Part shown: positions 59,101 through 64,000 of the stretch, piece by piece | Layout: every line of letters starts with the position of its first letter | How positions within the stretch are numbered: the stretch's first letter is position 1 | From: Siphonodentalium dalli | Taxonomy: Eukaryota > Mollusca > Scaphopoda > Gadilida > Siphonodentaliidae | Assembly: GCA_032622095.1 (NCBI GenBank) | Contig: CP136063.1 | Coordinates: 24,928,987 to 24,992,986 of the forward strand | DNA: 64,000 nucleotides | Direction of reading: 5' to 3' | Made by a program: the position numbers and the translations under genes | The notes under the pieces: model-generated | Databases searched by the model: none | The model's input: only the letters and a program-made list of their open reading frames with translations | What the model was told of the DNA's origin: nothing

Positions 59101-60890
59101 GATCTGGTCAAGCAGCGTGTTGTTATTTTGTAATGTCTCCAGTAAACCTAGAAATTAAAACACTAACCATAAAAATCCGTTTACGGCCACTAATAAGGTG
59201 GCTGTTATTTTTATTAAATTCCCCCGACTGACAGCCTCTAAACTAATCAACTCTAATGGCCATGGAAACCATAGCAAATTATAACTCCTACCATAGACAA
59301 ACCAGTTACAAACTATAATTTACCTCAGGCCCTCCAATCTACTAATGGCCACATAAACAGATTGCATATATGAAATACAAGTTACGAGCTGTACAGTAAT
59401 AACTGAGACTCTAATATCAATACATGGTTTATGACAGCTCTAATGGCCACAGAAACCTCAAGCGGCATACATGTATAATTACAATAAACAAACATGCTAC
59501 ATGCTATAATATACTAGCTGATATGAACTCACCTGGTTGTGTCGCAGCTCTGATGGCCGTTGGGACCTTATGAACCTTCCTCATGATGTCTTTGTATGAT
59601 TTATCAACCTGCATGAACATCTTGGCTTCGGCGGGAAGCTGTCGCTGAATTTCTGGGGCACTGAAGATACTCTCCAGATACAACCAGTTCCTCTGGCAAT
59701 TCAGCCATTCATCCTAAGAGAAATATGAAGAAAATATTTTTGAAATCTTATTAAATTGCGAAAAAAAAAAAAAATTAAACGGTTGGTTGTTACTGTCACA
59801 TAAATACAAGGAATGATAGTTAAAAAAAAATAATTTAATTTTAATTTAATTTATTATTATGGTTTTCTCTTTCATTTCGTCCTTCGACTCCATGATGGTG
59901 CATGATCGAAGACCTCTGTCTGGAAACACTTCTATCAATTAATATTTATTTTATTTCAAATTTTCAGGTATAATATACATACAATCAATTTAGGACAATT
60001 TACAGCTCATGTTTGTTCGGAGCAGGATAAATCTATCTAAAATTCTAAAAATTATATAAGAAATTATCAATATAAAATCAATAACAATTGACAGAAGCAT
60101 TTCTGGATGGGTGTCTTGACTCATATTTATTATTTATACCCCAGAAACTATATAAATAGTCAAGCCTTGAAATAGGGTGTCTGTCATTTGCAGAATGAGG
60201 GACCTGAGGGTGAATTTGGTGATGCTAGCCCGCTATGCGGGGTAGCATCACTAAATTCACCCTCTGGGGACCTCATTCTGCAAATGACAGACACCTTATT
60301 TCAAGGCTTGTAAATAGTATTTAGGATGAGATAGACCATCTTTAAGGATTTTACTTATCAGGATAAATTTTTTCGGCTGCGAGGTTTAAAATAAGATCGG
60401 CAGGAAAATAAAAAAAAAAATATATTTTTCATTTTTCTTCCACCTAAATGAATTCAGATGGTTGTGGATCGAATAAAACTTCTGCGAAAATCGAACACCG
60501 AAAATCCCACTGTGATCCATTTATATACTAGAGAAAAAAAATTCTGGATTTTCAAATCACAACAGATATTGTTTGAATTTTTAAGTTTGTGTTCGTAGAT
60601 TGTAAATGCTTAGTTTTTTAAGTCAGGCTAACAAATCAATTGAACTGAATAATAATATATAGTAAATAAAAACTCACAAGTGTTTTGCCGAACAGATCGA
60701 GCTGTTTGACCCAGTCATCAACTCTTGGTTTGATTGGCCCGACATGTCGAGAGCTGGCGATCGTCGCTATATTGATGTTACTGTCGTCCCAAAGCTGCTG
60801 AATTTCATCCGTGCCTCCAACAATGAAAACGTCTTTGGAGTCCTTGTGCGGCAGGACAGTAAACTCACACGTCTTCCATGAATCTTCAAC
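31893..60890 (-). CDS. DNAH6: Axonemal dynein heavy chain (DNAH6-like), internal part: linker to AAA1
   Basis: Gene-level entry; exons are listed separately. Read from high to low coordinates, exons at 60678-60890, 59533-59713, 59051-59147, 58060-58214, 56521-56594, 54722-54868, 39211-39321, 36836-36961, 36035-36190, 33864-34025, 32622-32775 and 31893-32164 join in frame into one continuous stretch of the dynein linker (DHC_N2) and the AAA1 ATPase module. Nearly every splice site is GT-AG with consistent phases. The product would be a microtubule motor of an axonemal inner arm. Wording such as DIQ/DEIQ...ASSRHVGP and [20 protein letters not shown] fits the single-headed DNAH3/6/7/12 group, and I judge DNAH6 closest from memory of the family. 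The usual protein is about 4,100 residues; only about 620 are encoded here. The start codon lies right of the window. Exons after AAA1 were not found down to position 1. Odd points are a three-exon duplication, an absent Walker B exon and a GC donor. Family call is near certain; the paralogue call is not. Confidence 0.85.
32622..32775 (-). CDS. DNAH6: Dynein heavy chain exon: AAA1 sensor I region (154 nt)
   Basis: Reads [20 protein letters not shown], then [20 protein letters not shown] and [11 protein letters not shown], starting in phase 0 after TTTGCAG and ending with one base before [23 protein letters not shown] is the AAA1 sensor I signature. The normally invariant Arg of LFRP(F/V)AMMVPD is His here (CAT, a possible CpG transition from CGT). 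Splicing directly from the P-loop exon would keep the frame but lose about 45 residues including Walker B. Confidence 0.94.
32878..33165. repeat. Possible end of a hAT-like element
   Basis: Begins TAGGGGTGCGAGATATCACC and GGTGTATCACGA, a phrase of the kind found at hAT termini (compare TAGTGCTGGGCGATAT at 26410). No second terminus was found before the next repeats. It occupies part of the interval where the AAA1 Walker B exon was expected. Confidence 0.4.
33235..33345. repeat. Short palindrome, CTCTTATATATGCGAG family (diverged)
   Basis: GATCCTGTGCCAGTGCTTTC, then TCTGATATATGGGAG, facing CTCACATATGTAAGAGATGC and ACTGGCTTACAAGG. Same family as 36460-36540. Confidence 0.65.
33372..33803. repeat. 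Composite foldback B: hairpin - spacer - hairpin
   Basis: Starts CAAGCCTGCAAATAGCGTG and ends with the complementary CATCCTATTTGCAGGCTTG. Each side is itself a hairpin (GAGGTCCCCAGAGGGTGAAT against ATTCACCCTCTGGGGACCTC) around GATGCTATCCCGC loops. The spacer with TTCTGGGAAGTATCTATAG is shared with 53240-53682. Confidence 0.85.
33864..34025 (-). CDS. DNAH6: Dynein heavy chain exon: AAA1 Walker A (54 codons), GC donor
   Basis: Reads [20 protein letters not shown], then [20 protein letters not shown] and [14 protein letters not shown], phase 0-0. GPAGTGKT (exon residues 21-28) is the AAA1 Walker A loop that binds the main motor ATP. The 3' splice donor is AAG|GCAAGT, a GC-AG type donor with otherwise ideal consensus. 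The next expected exon (FSGLAQSGAWCCFDEFNRI type, Walker B) was not found in the 1,088 bases before the next recognised exon. Confidence 0.96.
34229..35905. repeat. Rearranged partial copy of the duplicon (segments X and Z)
   Basis: 34229-34470 matches 41424-41665. At TAAACCTTGCA the sequence then jumps to what is 45310 onward in the full copy, continuing through the hAT-like left end (35008) and the 1.1-kb element to about 35905. There it jumps back to the sequence that follows TAAACCTTGCAT at 41665. The exon-bearing middle segment is therefore missing here and begins after it. Confidence 0.8.
36035..36190 (-). CDS. DNAH6: Dynein heavy chain exon a, downstream copy (52 codons)
   Basis: Reads [20 protein letters not shown], then [20 protein letters not shown] and [12 protein letters not shown], phase 0-0, donor GTGAGT. 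The FDWQxQxRYYW and [18 protein letters not shown] motifs lead directly into AAA1. No stop is present, unlike the copy at 41788. It joins in frame to the P-loop exon at 33864. Confidence 0.95.
36370..36545. repeat. Two short palindromes, CTCTTATATATGCGAG family
   Basis: GCCAATGCATTCTGTCATAT with GCGAGTCTCCC, facing GGGCGCCTCGCAAATAAAAT (36370-36440). A cleaner hairpin, GCCAGTGCATACTCTTATAT to ATATAAGAGAATGCACTGGC, is at 36461-36535. Duplicated at 42220-42385. Confidence 0.75.
36836..36961 (-). CDS. DNAH6: Dynein heavy chain exon b, downstream copy (42 codons)
   Basis: Reads [20 protein letters not shown], then [20 protein letters not shown] and RE, phase 0-0. The pattern L..L..IVRG.L.KL.R....LITxDVHxRD is characteristic of the linker end in axonemal heavy chains. 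Acceptor and donor are good. It retains the Arg that the upstream copy has changed to His. Confidence 0.92.
37024..37258. mobile_element. piggyBac-like MITE D1, TTAA-flanked
   Basis: TTAA (37020-37023), then CCCTTTGAGTGCCAGGTCGA at the left and GGCCCCTGGCACTCAAAGGG at the right, then TTAA (37259-37262). A CTCTTATATATGCGAG palindrome lies inside at about 37072-37140. TTAA target duplication and CCCTTT termini fit piggyBac-type elements. Duplicated at 42872-43107. Confidence 0.85.
37263..37401. mobile_element. piggyBac-like MITE D2, sharing a TTAA with D1
   Basis: Starts CCCTTTCAGTGCCAAGTCCG and ends CGGACTAGGCACTGAAAGGG, bounded by TTAA at 37259-37262 and 37402-37405. It abuts D1 so exactly that both use the same TTAA. 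Duplicated at 43112-43250. Confidence 0.85.
37760..38990 (+). repeat. ~161-bp tandem repeats with GC-rich tail (about six units)
   Basis: ATACCAAATATTG recurs at about 37924, 38084, 38244, 38406, 38569 and 38730 (periods 160-163). Units include GAGTTATCGCGCTAACGGTG, CAAACTAAGACCCATAACTC and CGTCCGAGATATTGTTGCAG. After a diverged unit the array ends in GTCCGCCCGCCCGCAACCGC. An open frame through several units (38353-38799) exists only because the unit lacks stops in one phase. Confidence 0.88.
39211..39321 (-). CDS. DNAH6: Dynein heavy chain exon c, downstream copy (37 codons)
   Basis: Reads [20 protein letters not shown] and on to DFEQKSFK, phase 0-0, with acceptor ATTCCAG and donor GTGAGA. 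The SQI(I/M)WCRxLTE motif is conserved in the linker just upstream of AAA1. This copy belongs to the duplicate set without a stop codon and so is the more likely coding copy. Confidence 0.92.
39432..39548. repeat. piggyBac-like foldback fragment
   Basis: TTAATCCTTTCATGAAGGGA, GCTGCACTGGTGCAGCACTA and AAGACCCTGTGCCAATGCAT lead into the CTCTTATATGAGCGAG palindrome. The right piggyBac-type end is missing. Duplicated at 44950-45070. Confidence 0.65.
39549..39910. repeat. T-rich degenerate array followed by a short palindrome
   Basis: Repeats of TTTTTCTTATATTCTTTAAC plus AATTTTTA-type sequence, unit about 30-50 bp, then GCCAATGCATTC to GAATCCATTGGC as a hairpin (39838-39905). Duplicated at 45070-45430; the hairpin alone is also at 34523-34590. 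Confidence 0.75.
40091..41183. mobile_element. 1.1-kb element with ~45-bp terminal inverted repeats, copy 1
   Basis: Left end AAACATCTTGATATTTATCC and AACACACTGAATGTAATTAT faces the right end ATAATTACATTCAGTGTGTT and GGATAAATATCAAGATGTTT. Inside the right end is a second palindrome (TAGACATGTTGTGGATAATG against CATTATCCACCACATGTGAC). Several short frames, none recognisable as a transposase. Confidence 0.85.
41788..41943 (-). pseudogene. Duplicated dynein exon a, upstream copy, with in-frame stop
   Basis: A copy of the exon at 36035-36190, same length (156 bp) and splice sites. Two base changes matter: GAA to CAA (Glu to Gln) and CGA to TGA, which creates an in-frame stop at 41809-41811 in the GAEPRLV motif. 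Inclusion of this exon would end the protein just before the AAA1 P-loop. The C-to-T change is at a CpG. If the duplication is real, this exon must be skipped or the allele is null. Confidence 0.85.
42684..42809 (-). CDS. DNAH6: Duplicated dynein exon b, upstream copy (42 codons)
   Basis: Reads [20 protein letters not shown] then [20 protein letters not shown] and RE, phase 0-0, acceptor TTTACAG, donor GTAAG. It differs from the copy at 36836-36961 by an Arg-to-His change (CGT to CAT at a CpG) in the PKLARAT stretch. Open reading frame and splice sites are otherwise intact. Confidence 0.72.
42872..43107. mobile_element. piggyBac-like MITE D1, duplicon copy 2
   Basis: As at 37024-37258, bounded by TTAA at 42868-42871 and 43108-43111. 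Confidence 0.83.
43112..43250. mobile_element. piggyBac-like MITE D2, duplicon copy 2
   Basis: As at 37263-37401, bounded by TTAA at 43108-43111 and 43251-43254. Confidence 0.83.
43600..44510 (+). repeat. ~161-bp tandem repeats, duplicon copy 2 (about four units)
   Basis: ATACCAAATATTG at about 43772, 43932, 44094 and 44257. Same flanks and GC-rich tail as 37760-38990 but two units fewer, and the tail has one fewer CCGCC block. Confidence 0.87.
44729..44839 (-). CDS. DNAH6: Duplicated dynein exon c, upstream copy (37 codons)
   Basis: Reads [20 protein letters not shown] then [17 protein letters not shown], phase 0-0, acceptor ATTCCAG, donor GTGAGA. It is identical in sequence to the exon at 39211-39321, about 5.5 kb downstream in the transcript direction. 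By itself it is intact. Whether it is spliced in is unclear, because the following duplicate exon at 41788 has a stop codon. Confidence 0.75.
44950..45430. repeat. Foldback fragment, T-rich array and palindrome, duplicon copy 2
   Basis: Counterpart of 39432-39910, differing by isolated bases. Confidence 0.75.
45843..47638. mobile_element. hAT-like non-autonomous transposon, ~1.8 kb, with nested 1.1-kb element
   Basis: Left end TAGTGTTGAAACGACTAG, right end (reverse complement) TAGGGTTGAAACGATTAATC, both followed by GACTAGTCGA-type repeats. I see no clear 8-bp duplication (TATAAAAT against GAGCTTCA), so one end may have been lost or rearranged. The 1.1-kb element at 46067-47164 lies inside it. 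The left end alone recurs at 35008. Confidence 0.75.
46067..47164. mobile_element. 1.1-kb element with ~45-bp terminal inverted repeats, copy 2
   Basis: Same termini as 40091-41183 and nearly the same interior. A third copy at about 35232-35905 is cut off on the right by the duplicon breakpoint. Confidence 0.85.
47640..48330. other. No gene recognised
   Basis: Has CACGATATA...TATATCGTG phrases near 47665-47690 similar to hAT-like subterminal repeats. The plus-strand frame at 47928-48242 has no family. Confidence 0.35.
48334..48940. mobile_element. 607-bp terminal-inverted-repeat element
   Basis: Left end GGCCAAAAAAAAAAAAGGTT plus TTGGTTCTCAGG faces the right end CCGAGAACCAAAACACTTTT plus TATTTTTGGCC, with TTA on each side. 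A related single end, with GATTCTCGGGCAATTTG and GGGAGCGAGGGTTTTATTTT, is at 60998-61130. Confidence 0.75.
48979..52870. mobile_element. 3.9-kb element with ~715-bp inverted arms
   Basis: Left arm 48979-49697 and right arm about 52154-52870 are near-identical reverse complements. Outer ends are TACTCTAGTAGCTGAGGGGG and its complement, with TTA flanks. Inner arm ends are AAATGGTTATAAATGGAATG and complement. The 2.4-kb centre has weaker inverted similarity (TCAGTCCCACAT...TTTTGATTGGC near 49890 and 51360). A deleted third arm fragment is at about 51975-52148. No transposase recognised. Confidence 0.85.
52871..53238. other. No gene recognised
   Basis: AT-rich spacer with no repeat or exon signal. 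Confidence 0.35.
53240..53682. repeat. Composite foldback B, second copy
   Basis: Same hairpin-spacer-hairpin arrangement as 33372-33803 (AAGCCTGCAAATAGCGTG to CACTATTTGCAGACTTGG), including the spacer. Confidence 0.85.
53683..54300. other. No gene recognised
   Basis: Between two composite foldbacks. No exon of the heavy chain is expected or seen here. Confidence 0.35.
54305..54688. repeat. Composite foldback B, diverged copy
   Basis: Two hairpins (54305-54415 and 54580-54685) with GTCATTTGCAGAATGAGG ends and a different, shorter spacer. The outer CAAGCCTGCAAATAG part is replaced. It ends only 34 bases from the donor of the 54722 exon. Confidence 0.8.
54722..54868 (-). CDS. DNAH6: Dynein heavy chain exon: linker C-terminal (49 codons)
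   Basis: Reads [20 protein letters not shown], then [20 protein letters not shown] and EWVIAHASQ, phase 0-0, with acceptor TTTGCAG and donor GTGGGG. The donor is weaker than its neighbours. The V(E/D)xWLxxVExxM motif is typical. Downstream in transcript order the next exons occur in two copies, so this exon has two possible splice partners (44,839 and 39,321). Confidence 0.93.
55310..56285 (+). repeat. 337-bp higher-order tandem repeat with GGAC tail and terminal hairpin
   Basis: A dimer of ~168-bp units (each with CTAAAAATGTAG.AATAAAAGCT, CGGACAAAATTA, GATAACTCCACCAAAAA and CAGACGTCATAATCGCAGGT) is itself repeated with a 337-bp period (55519 to 55856), the second dimer essentially identical to the first. 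It ends GACGACGGACGGACGGACAA, CCAGTATACCCCCC, TAACTTCGTTG and CGGGGGGTATAA. Confidence 0.88.
56521..56594 (-). CDS. DNAH6: Dynein heavy chain exon: linker (74 nt)
   Basis: Short exon reading [20 protein letters not shown] then TLEK. It matches the family segment in which an acidic loop is followed by a SPEGE/SPEND turn and a phase-0 junction. Acceptor TATTTCAG, donor GTGAGT. The start phase (2 nt completing Gly) agrees with the end of the 58,060 exon. Confidence 0.88.
56773..57640. repeat. Two tandem foldback units, 428-bp period
   Basis: AGATAGAACGACACAAGTGT at 56773 and 57201. Each unit has a hairpin (GTTAACGTTATTGCACGAGT against ACGAGTGCAATAACGTTAAC) and a perfect 20-bp palindrome GTATTGTTCAAGAACAATAC. 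GTGTGCAATAAAT and TTTATTGCACAC frame the segments. Confidence 0.82.
57641..58059. other. Intron sequence, nothing recognised
   Basis: AT-rich intron upstream of the donor of the 58060 exon. Confidence 0.4.
58060..58214 (-). CDS. DNAH6: Dynein heavy chain exon: linker (155 nt)
   Basis: Completes the Arg codon and reads [19 protein letters not shown], then [17 protein letters not shown], a hallmark of the linker C-terminal half. It ends in phase 1 before GTAAAT. The variable tail [13 protein letters not shown] corresponds to the loop that differs in length between axonemal paralogues. Confidence 0.95.
58349..58454. mobile_element. piggyBac-like foldback, 106 bp, TTAA-flanked
   Basis: Bounded by TTAA at 58345-58348 and 58455-58458. 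CCCTTTCATGACAGGGAGCT faces AACTCCCATCATGAAAGGG, and GACCCTGTGCC faces GGCACAGGGTTTT. It is the minimal form of the family whose longer members carry the CTCTTATATATGCGAG core. Confidence 0.87.
58485..58742. repeat. Dispersed repeat R with inner palindrome
   Basis: CCCTTTCTATACTGAATGGA and TATTCATTTGGAGGAGTATC, then AATGTTCAGATAATAAGTT facing AACTTATTATCTGAACATTT. Homologous to 34675-34890 and 45515-45730; a partial copy is at 21893-21975. Confidence 0.8.
59051..59147 (-). CDS. DNAH6: Dynein heavy chain exon: linker (97 nt)
   Basis: Completes a Gly codon split by the previous intron, then reads [20 protein letters not shown] and [11 protein letters not shown], ending with two bases of an Arg codon before the donor GTATGT. 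This is the helical LLDQIQKxLExYLExKR segment common to all dynein heavy chain linkers. Confidence 0.94.
59533..59713 (-). CDS. DNAH6: Dynein heavy chain exon: linker (60 codons + 1 nt)
   Basis: Reads [20 protein letters not shown] followed by [13 protein letters not shown], among the most conserved stretches of the dynein linker. It starts in phase 0 after TTAG and ends with one base of a Gly codon before GTGAGT. The match to the family is unmistakable and no stop or frameshift is present. Confidence 0.95.
60162..60312. repeat. Foldback B, single hairpin
   Basis: CAAGCCTTGAAATAGGGTGT and CTGTCATTTGCAGAATGAGG to the complementary CCTTATTTCAAGGCTTG. The terminal CAAGCCTTGAAATA differs from the CAAGCCTGCAAATA type of other copies but is compensated on both arms. 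Confidence 0.85.
60678..60890 (-). CDS. DNAH6: Dynein heavy chain exon: start of linker (71 codons)
   Basis: Encodes 71 residues beginning [10 protein letters not shown] and ending LDLFGKTL, phase 0 at both ends. The acceptor is a T-rich tract ending in TTTTTAG and the donor is GTGAGT, both read on the minus strand. The core [20 protein letters not shown] followed by [16 protein letters not shown] is the standard N-terminal linker signature of axonemal dyneins. No preceding exon was recognised between 60,891 and 64,000, so the upstream intron is at least 3.1 kb and the 5' part of the gene lies outside the window. Confidence 0.93.
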
Positions 60891-60994
60891 CTAAAAATAA
60901 AAACATTTGTGAATTAACCCTTTAATTAGAGAATGTATTCAGTTCCAAAAGTATATATTGGAATGATGTATTTATCATTTGTAGTAATGTTCTG

Positions 60995-61135
60995 ATAAGG
61001 CCAAAAAAAAAGTGTTTTGATTCTCGGGCAATTTGTTTTGAGAATCGATGAGGGAGCGAGGGTTTTATTTTTATTTTTTATTTTTGTTATGGGGATAATG
61101 CCCATAGTTAGCATGGGTTATTATACCTTCCCAGG
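60995..61135. repeat. Single end of the 48334-48940 inverted-repeat family
   Basis: AAGGCCAAAAAAAAAGTGTT, TTGATTCTCGGGCAATTTG and GGGAGCGAGGGTTTTATTTT, matching the right end at 48870-48943 in reverse complement. Confidence 0.7.
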
Positions 61136-61235
61136 TTAAGAAAATCTAAGGCGAACATTGTTTTGATATAAACTAATGTATTCCACTATAAAGAATGACC
61201 AATTATCACATTATACTACCCGTACATATATATTG

Positions 61236-61725
61236 CGTGCGACGTGACCTTGACCTTGAAATCGGGTCATTTCAAGGTCAAATCGCCAATTTTGATGGTA
61301 TTTCGACGAAATTCCCGAATATCACGGGATTTCGATTAAACTTGGTATGTGGGGGTACTTTCGTATGGGGAGTCTCATAAGCATATTCATTTGCCCGTGC
61401 GACGTGACCTTGACCTTGAAATCGGGTCAATTCAATGTCAAATCGCCAATTTTGATGGTAGTTCGACGAAATTTTTATACATAGGGTTACTTTTGTCCAC
61501 TGGGTATTTTGGACAGGTCAAATCGTGACCCCGACCTGACCTTGACCTTCAAAATGATCAATTCAAGGTCAAATCGGGTAAAACCGGATGGATTTCGACG
61601 GGTACTTTTGTCGGGTACTTTTGTTCGGGCAGTGTTTTGGACGGGTCAAATCGTGACCCCACTTGACCTTGGCCTTCAAAATAGACAATTCAAGGTCAAA
61701 GCCCGGACGAAGTCGGGTCACCTTC
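61236..61725 (+). repeat. Tandem repeat rich in TGACCTTGACCTTGAA
   Basis: CGTGCGACGTGACCTTGACC recurs at 61236 and 61396 (160-bp period), with two further diverged units near 61533 and 61664. Each unit holds AAGGTCA half-sites on both strands and a TTCGACG(A/G)...phrase. A repeat, not a gene, although plus-strand frames at 61195 and 61509 are open. Confidence 0.8.
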
Positions 61726-61739
61726 TAGTTTGATATATG

Positions 61740-63400
61740 TATGTACCTTTTTATACTATATTACTATATATCTATTTATATCAGACCTGTTTACTTTCAT
61801 AATTGGAAATAGGGAGATTTGTCCTCAGAAATAGGGAGATTTAGTGAAAAATATGGAGATTTTTTTAAATGTCAGTAACATGAAAAACACTTCATATTTT
61901 TTATTTAAATGTCATAGACTGTTTGTTGCATTTAATTTTAGTTTGCATCTGCCACACCTCAGTTACCTGTTTCTTGATTTTCTGCATTCAAAGGCACACC
62001 CTTTCGGTAGTATTCACAGTTTAGTACATCTATGATCTATGCACAATTAACGGCCTTGACACCGACTACCGAGTGTCTCTAATTTCTAAAATCACTGAAT
62101 CATTGGGAATAAAATTATGATTTTTCGGTTATGGATCACGCTTTATTTCCAACAAGCCAAAATACGATTAAAAATATATTTGCACACTATAAAATGGTGC
62201 TCTCGGATAATTTTGTCGGCAAATATATTCAGTAACATCGGTGAATTTAAACACTAGTTGTTAAAGAGAATACGCATCCATGGACAGAATTGTTGGTAAG
62301 AATGGTTTGAGGTCCATTCGATTCGCGTTCTCTGTTACTGCGTATATAAAACACGGAATCCAACAAAGACGAAAACGGAACTAAAACAAACAAAGTTTAA
62401 ATCGGGATTATAAATTTTATATCTATCTATATACTTTAATATTTATCCATCTATACTATAGTAACTATACATGCTAGCCATAAAAACTTCAAATACTATT
62501 AAATTAAACCAGCATACACATCGCCAATAGGCACCATATTTCTTTCCAGTTTGCGTTCCCGAAATTGGAAATCACATAATTGTTTACAGCACGGAAACAC
62601 ATTTGACTTAATAAACTTGGGGTTTGGGCAGCTTGTGGTGACAATATACCTCGTAGTTATCGTTGCCTAGTGTCTGTTGTTGAATACCAACAAATACACC
62701 ATTGTATGTCTATCATATTCGATGTTTGAAACATAACTAATTTCTCTTTTCTAGTTTCCTATTTTCGTGTTATCATTTGACAGGTCAATTTGAAAATCGT
62801 AATAAAATGCTTCAAAGCGCAGGGGGGGGGGGTCGCGCACAAAAATTCCATATATAGGGCGGGGGTGGGTGGGTCATTTGGACCCGGAAAAAATGCGTAA
62901 ATGACCAAAAATGCAAATTTTTTCCTCCACTTAAAATCACTGTTTTTGTGCTCATGTAATCTGTTAATATCAACCATATGACACACTAGGCTATTTAAAA
63001 CATACTAACCAGAACTAACTACCATTTAGGGGTGTATGTATGCTGATGTATGTCAAAATTAATGTACCAGATTTCGACAGATGAAAGATATATTATATAT
63101 ATATAAACAAATCATATAACAAACATTAAAACATAAGAACAAACATTTATAATATGCATATCCAAGATAGCCTTTCAATTGGATGTCAAAGTGTATGTTA
63201 TAGCTATATATACACACATGTGTATCCCTTTAAGGGTTTGAACAAAATATAAAGCTGAGTTTATATTGATGAATTCTGTGATGAATTTTGCAATTACTTT
63301 TGACAAATTTGTTTACTGTTATAACATAATTATATGCTCAGACACGATCAGTCGACAATGCTTGCATATAAGCATAATTATGAAATGATTACCATCTTCT
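61740..63400. other. No gene recognised; G-rich tract
   Basis: Contains a G10 run near 62821 with a second GGGCGGGGGTGGGTGGG cluster at 62858-62874. No exon preceding the 60890 acceptor was identified. Confidence 0.4.
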
Positions 63401-63404
63401 GTTC

Positions 63405-63500
63405 TTAACCCTTTGAACCCGACTGGCCGGTATTCCGGCCAGAACGTAATTGCATATATACGCGACTGGCCGGTTTTCCGGCCATGACGTAATCTCGTTC
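63405..63500. repeat. 45-bp direct repeat containing CTGGCCGG/CCGGCCAG palindromes
   Basis: Starts TTAACCCTTTGAACCCGACT, a piggyBac-like left end. Then CGACTGGCCGGTATTCCGGC plus CAGAACGTAAT is followed by CGACTGGCCGGTTTTCCGGC plus CATGACGTAAT. No matching right end was found. Confidence 0.7.
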
Positions 63501-64000
63501 TACTGTCGGCAACGCAGTGTTGCACTTTATTTTTTATATTTCGATATATACTCAATGTTAGGAAAAATAAAAGAGTGTTGCATAAAATTAATATTATAAC
63601 TGTTTTAGCTGCCCAAAAATTATCGAGGTTGTGTTTGGCATAACGAAGTATAAGCCGATTAAAAACCGGATACAGTCTCCATTTTATCACATTTCTGCAA
63701 TTACGGCGCCGCCATATGCTTCTCGCGACCTCTCGTTTCGCGTTAGGTCATATCGCCTTATATGGCTCATAAGAGATCTAAAAATATATATTTATAGGTA
63801 GAAACTTTAGTGAAGTATTCTTGTGGTATTTATAACTTCCAATGTGTGAAGAAATTCCCGCTAAATTATATAATTCGCGCTAACGAATGTTGGATGTAAA
63901 CACATGTCATACGAGTTTTGTTCAAGAATATACAAACTTCTGAGTTCATTAAATCATAACTTTTTTGTGCAATGGTACACGCTATATAGATTTACACGAG
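63501..64000. other. No gene recognised
   Basis: Nothing beyond AT-rich DNA and one short frame on the minus strand. Confidence 0.4.

Overview
The window is AT-rich animal nuclear DNA with sparse exons and long, repeat-filled introns. Short GT-AG exons on the minus strand encode axonemal (ciliary) dynein subunits, so the host has motile cilia or flagella. Repeats of about 160 bp that end in GGAC-rich tracts and a C6/G6 hairpin suggest a marine lophotrochozoan, most likely a mollusc such as a bivalve. That placement is inference. I found no rRNA, tRNA, CRISPR or bacterial-type operon.

Layout. From 1 to about 20.6 kb there is no gene I can support. This part holds paired dispersed repeats (5.3/6.5 kb, 9.5/13.8 kb), a triple tandem foldback array (15.66-16.31 kb) and degenerate short-period arrays (18.1-18.8 and 19.2-19.57 kb). 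From 20.66 to 27.74 kb, minus strand, lie four exons of a dynein axonemal intermediate chain 1 (DNAI1)-like gene. Its middle and C-terminal parts are missing, one exon has a frameshift and another has a micro-duplication. Two hAT-like non-autonomous transposons with clear 8-bp target duplications sit in its introns. From 31.89 to 60.89 kb, minus strand, lies the linker-to-AAA1 portion of an axonemal dynein heavy chain, closest to DNAH6 by my reading. Its 5' exons lie beyond the right edge, and its exons after AAA1 are not seen anywhere to the left. From 60.9 kb to the end there are only repeats and unremarkable DNA.

The most notable structure is in the heavy-chain gene. Three consecutive phase-0 exons are present twice in a complex tandem duplication (35.9-40.1 and 41.7-45.6 kb), and the second copy of one exon carries a TGA stop. 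The exon expected to hold the AAA1 Walker B motif (DEFNR type) is absent between the P-loop exon and the sensor I exon; foldback repeats occupy that interval. The P-loop exon uses a GC donor. The locus is therefore either a decaying or rearranged dynein gene or a haplotype/assembly artefact. Long reads and RNA-seq would decide.

Most of the remaining sequence is non-autonomous mobile DNA. It includes piggyBac-like foldbacks with TTAA targets, several perfect-hairpin MITE families, a 3.9-kb element with about 715-bp inverted arms (48.98-52.87 kb), about 160-bp tandem repeats, and a 337-bp higher-order dimer array (55.3-56.1 kb). I recognised no transposase gene.
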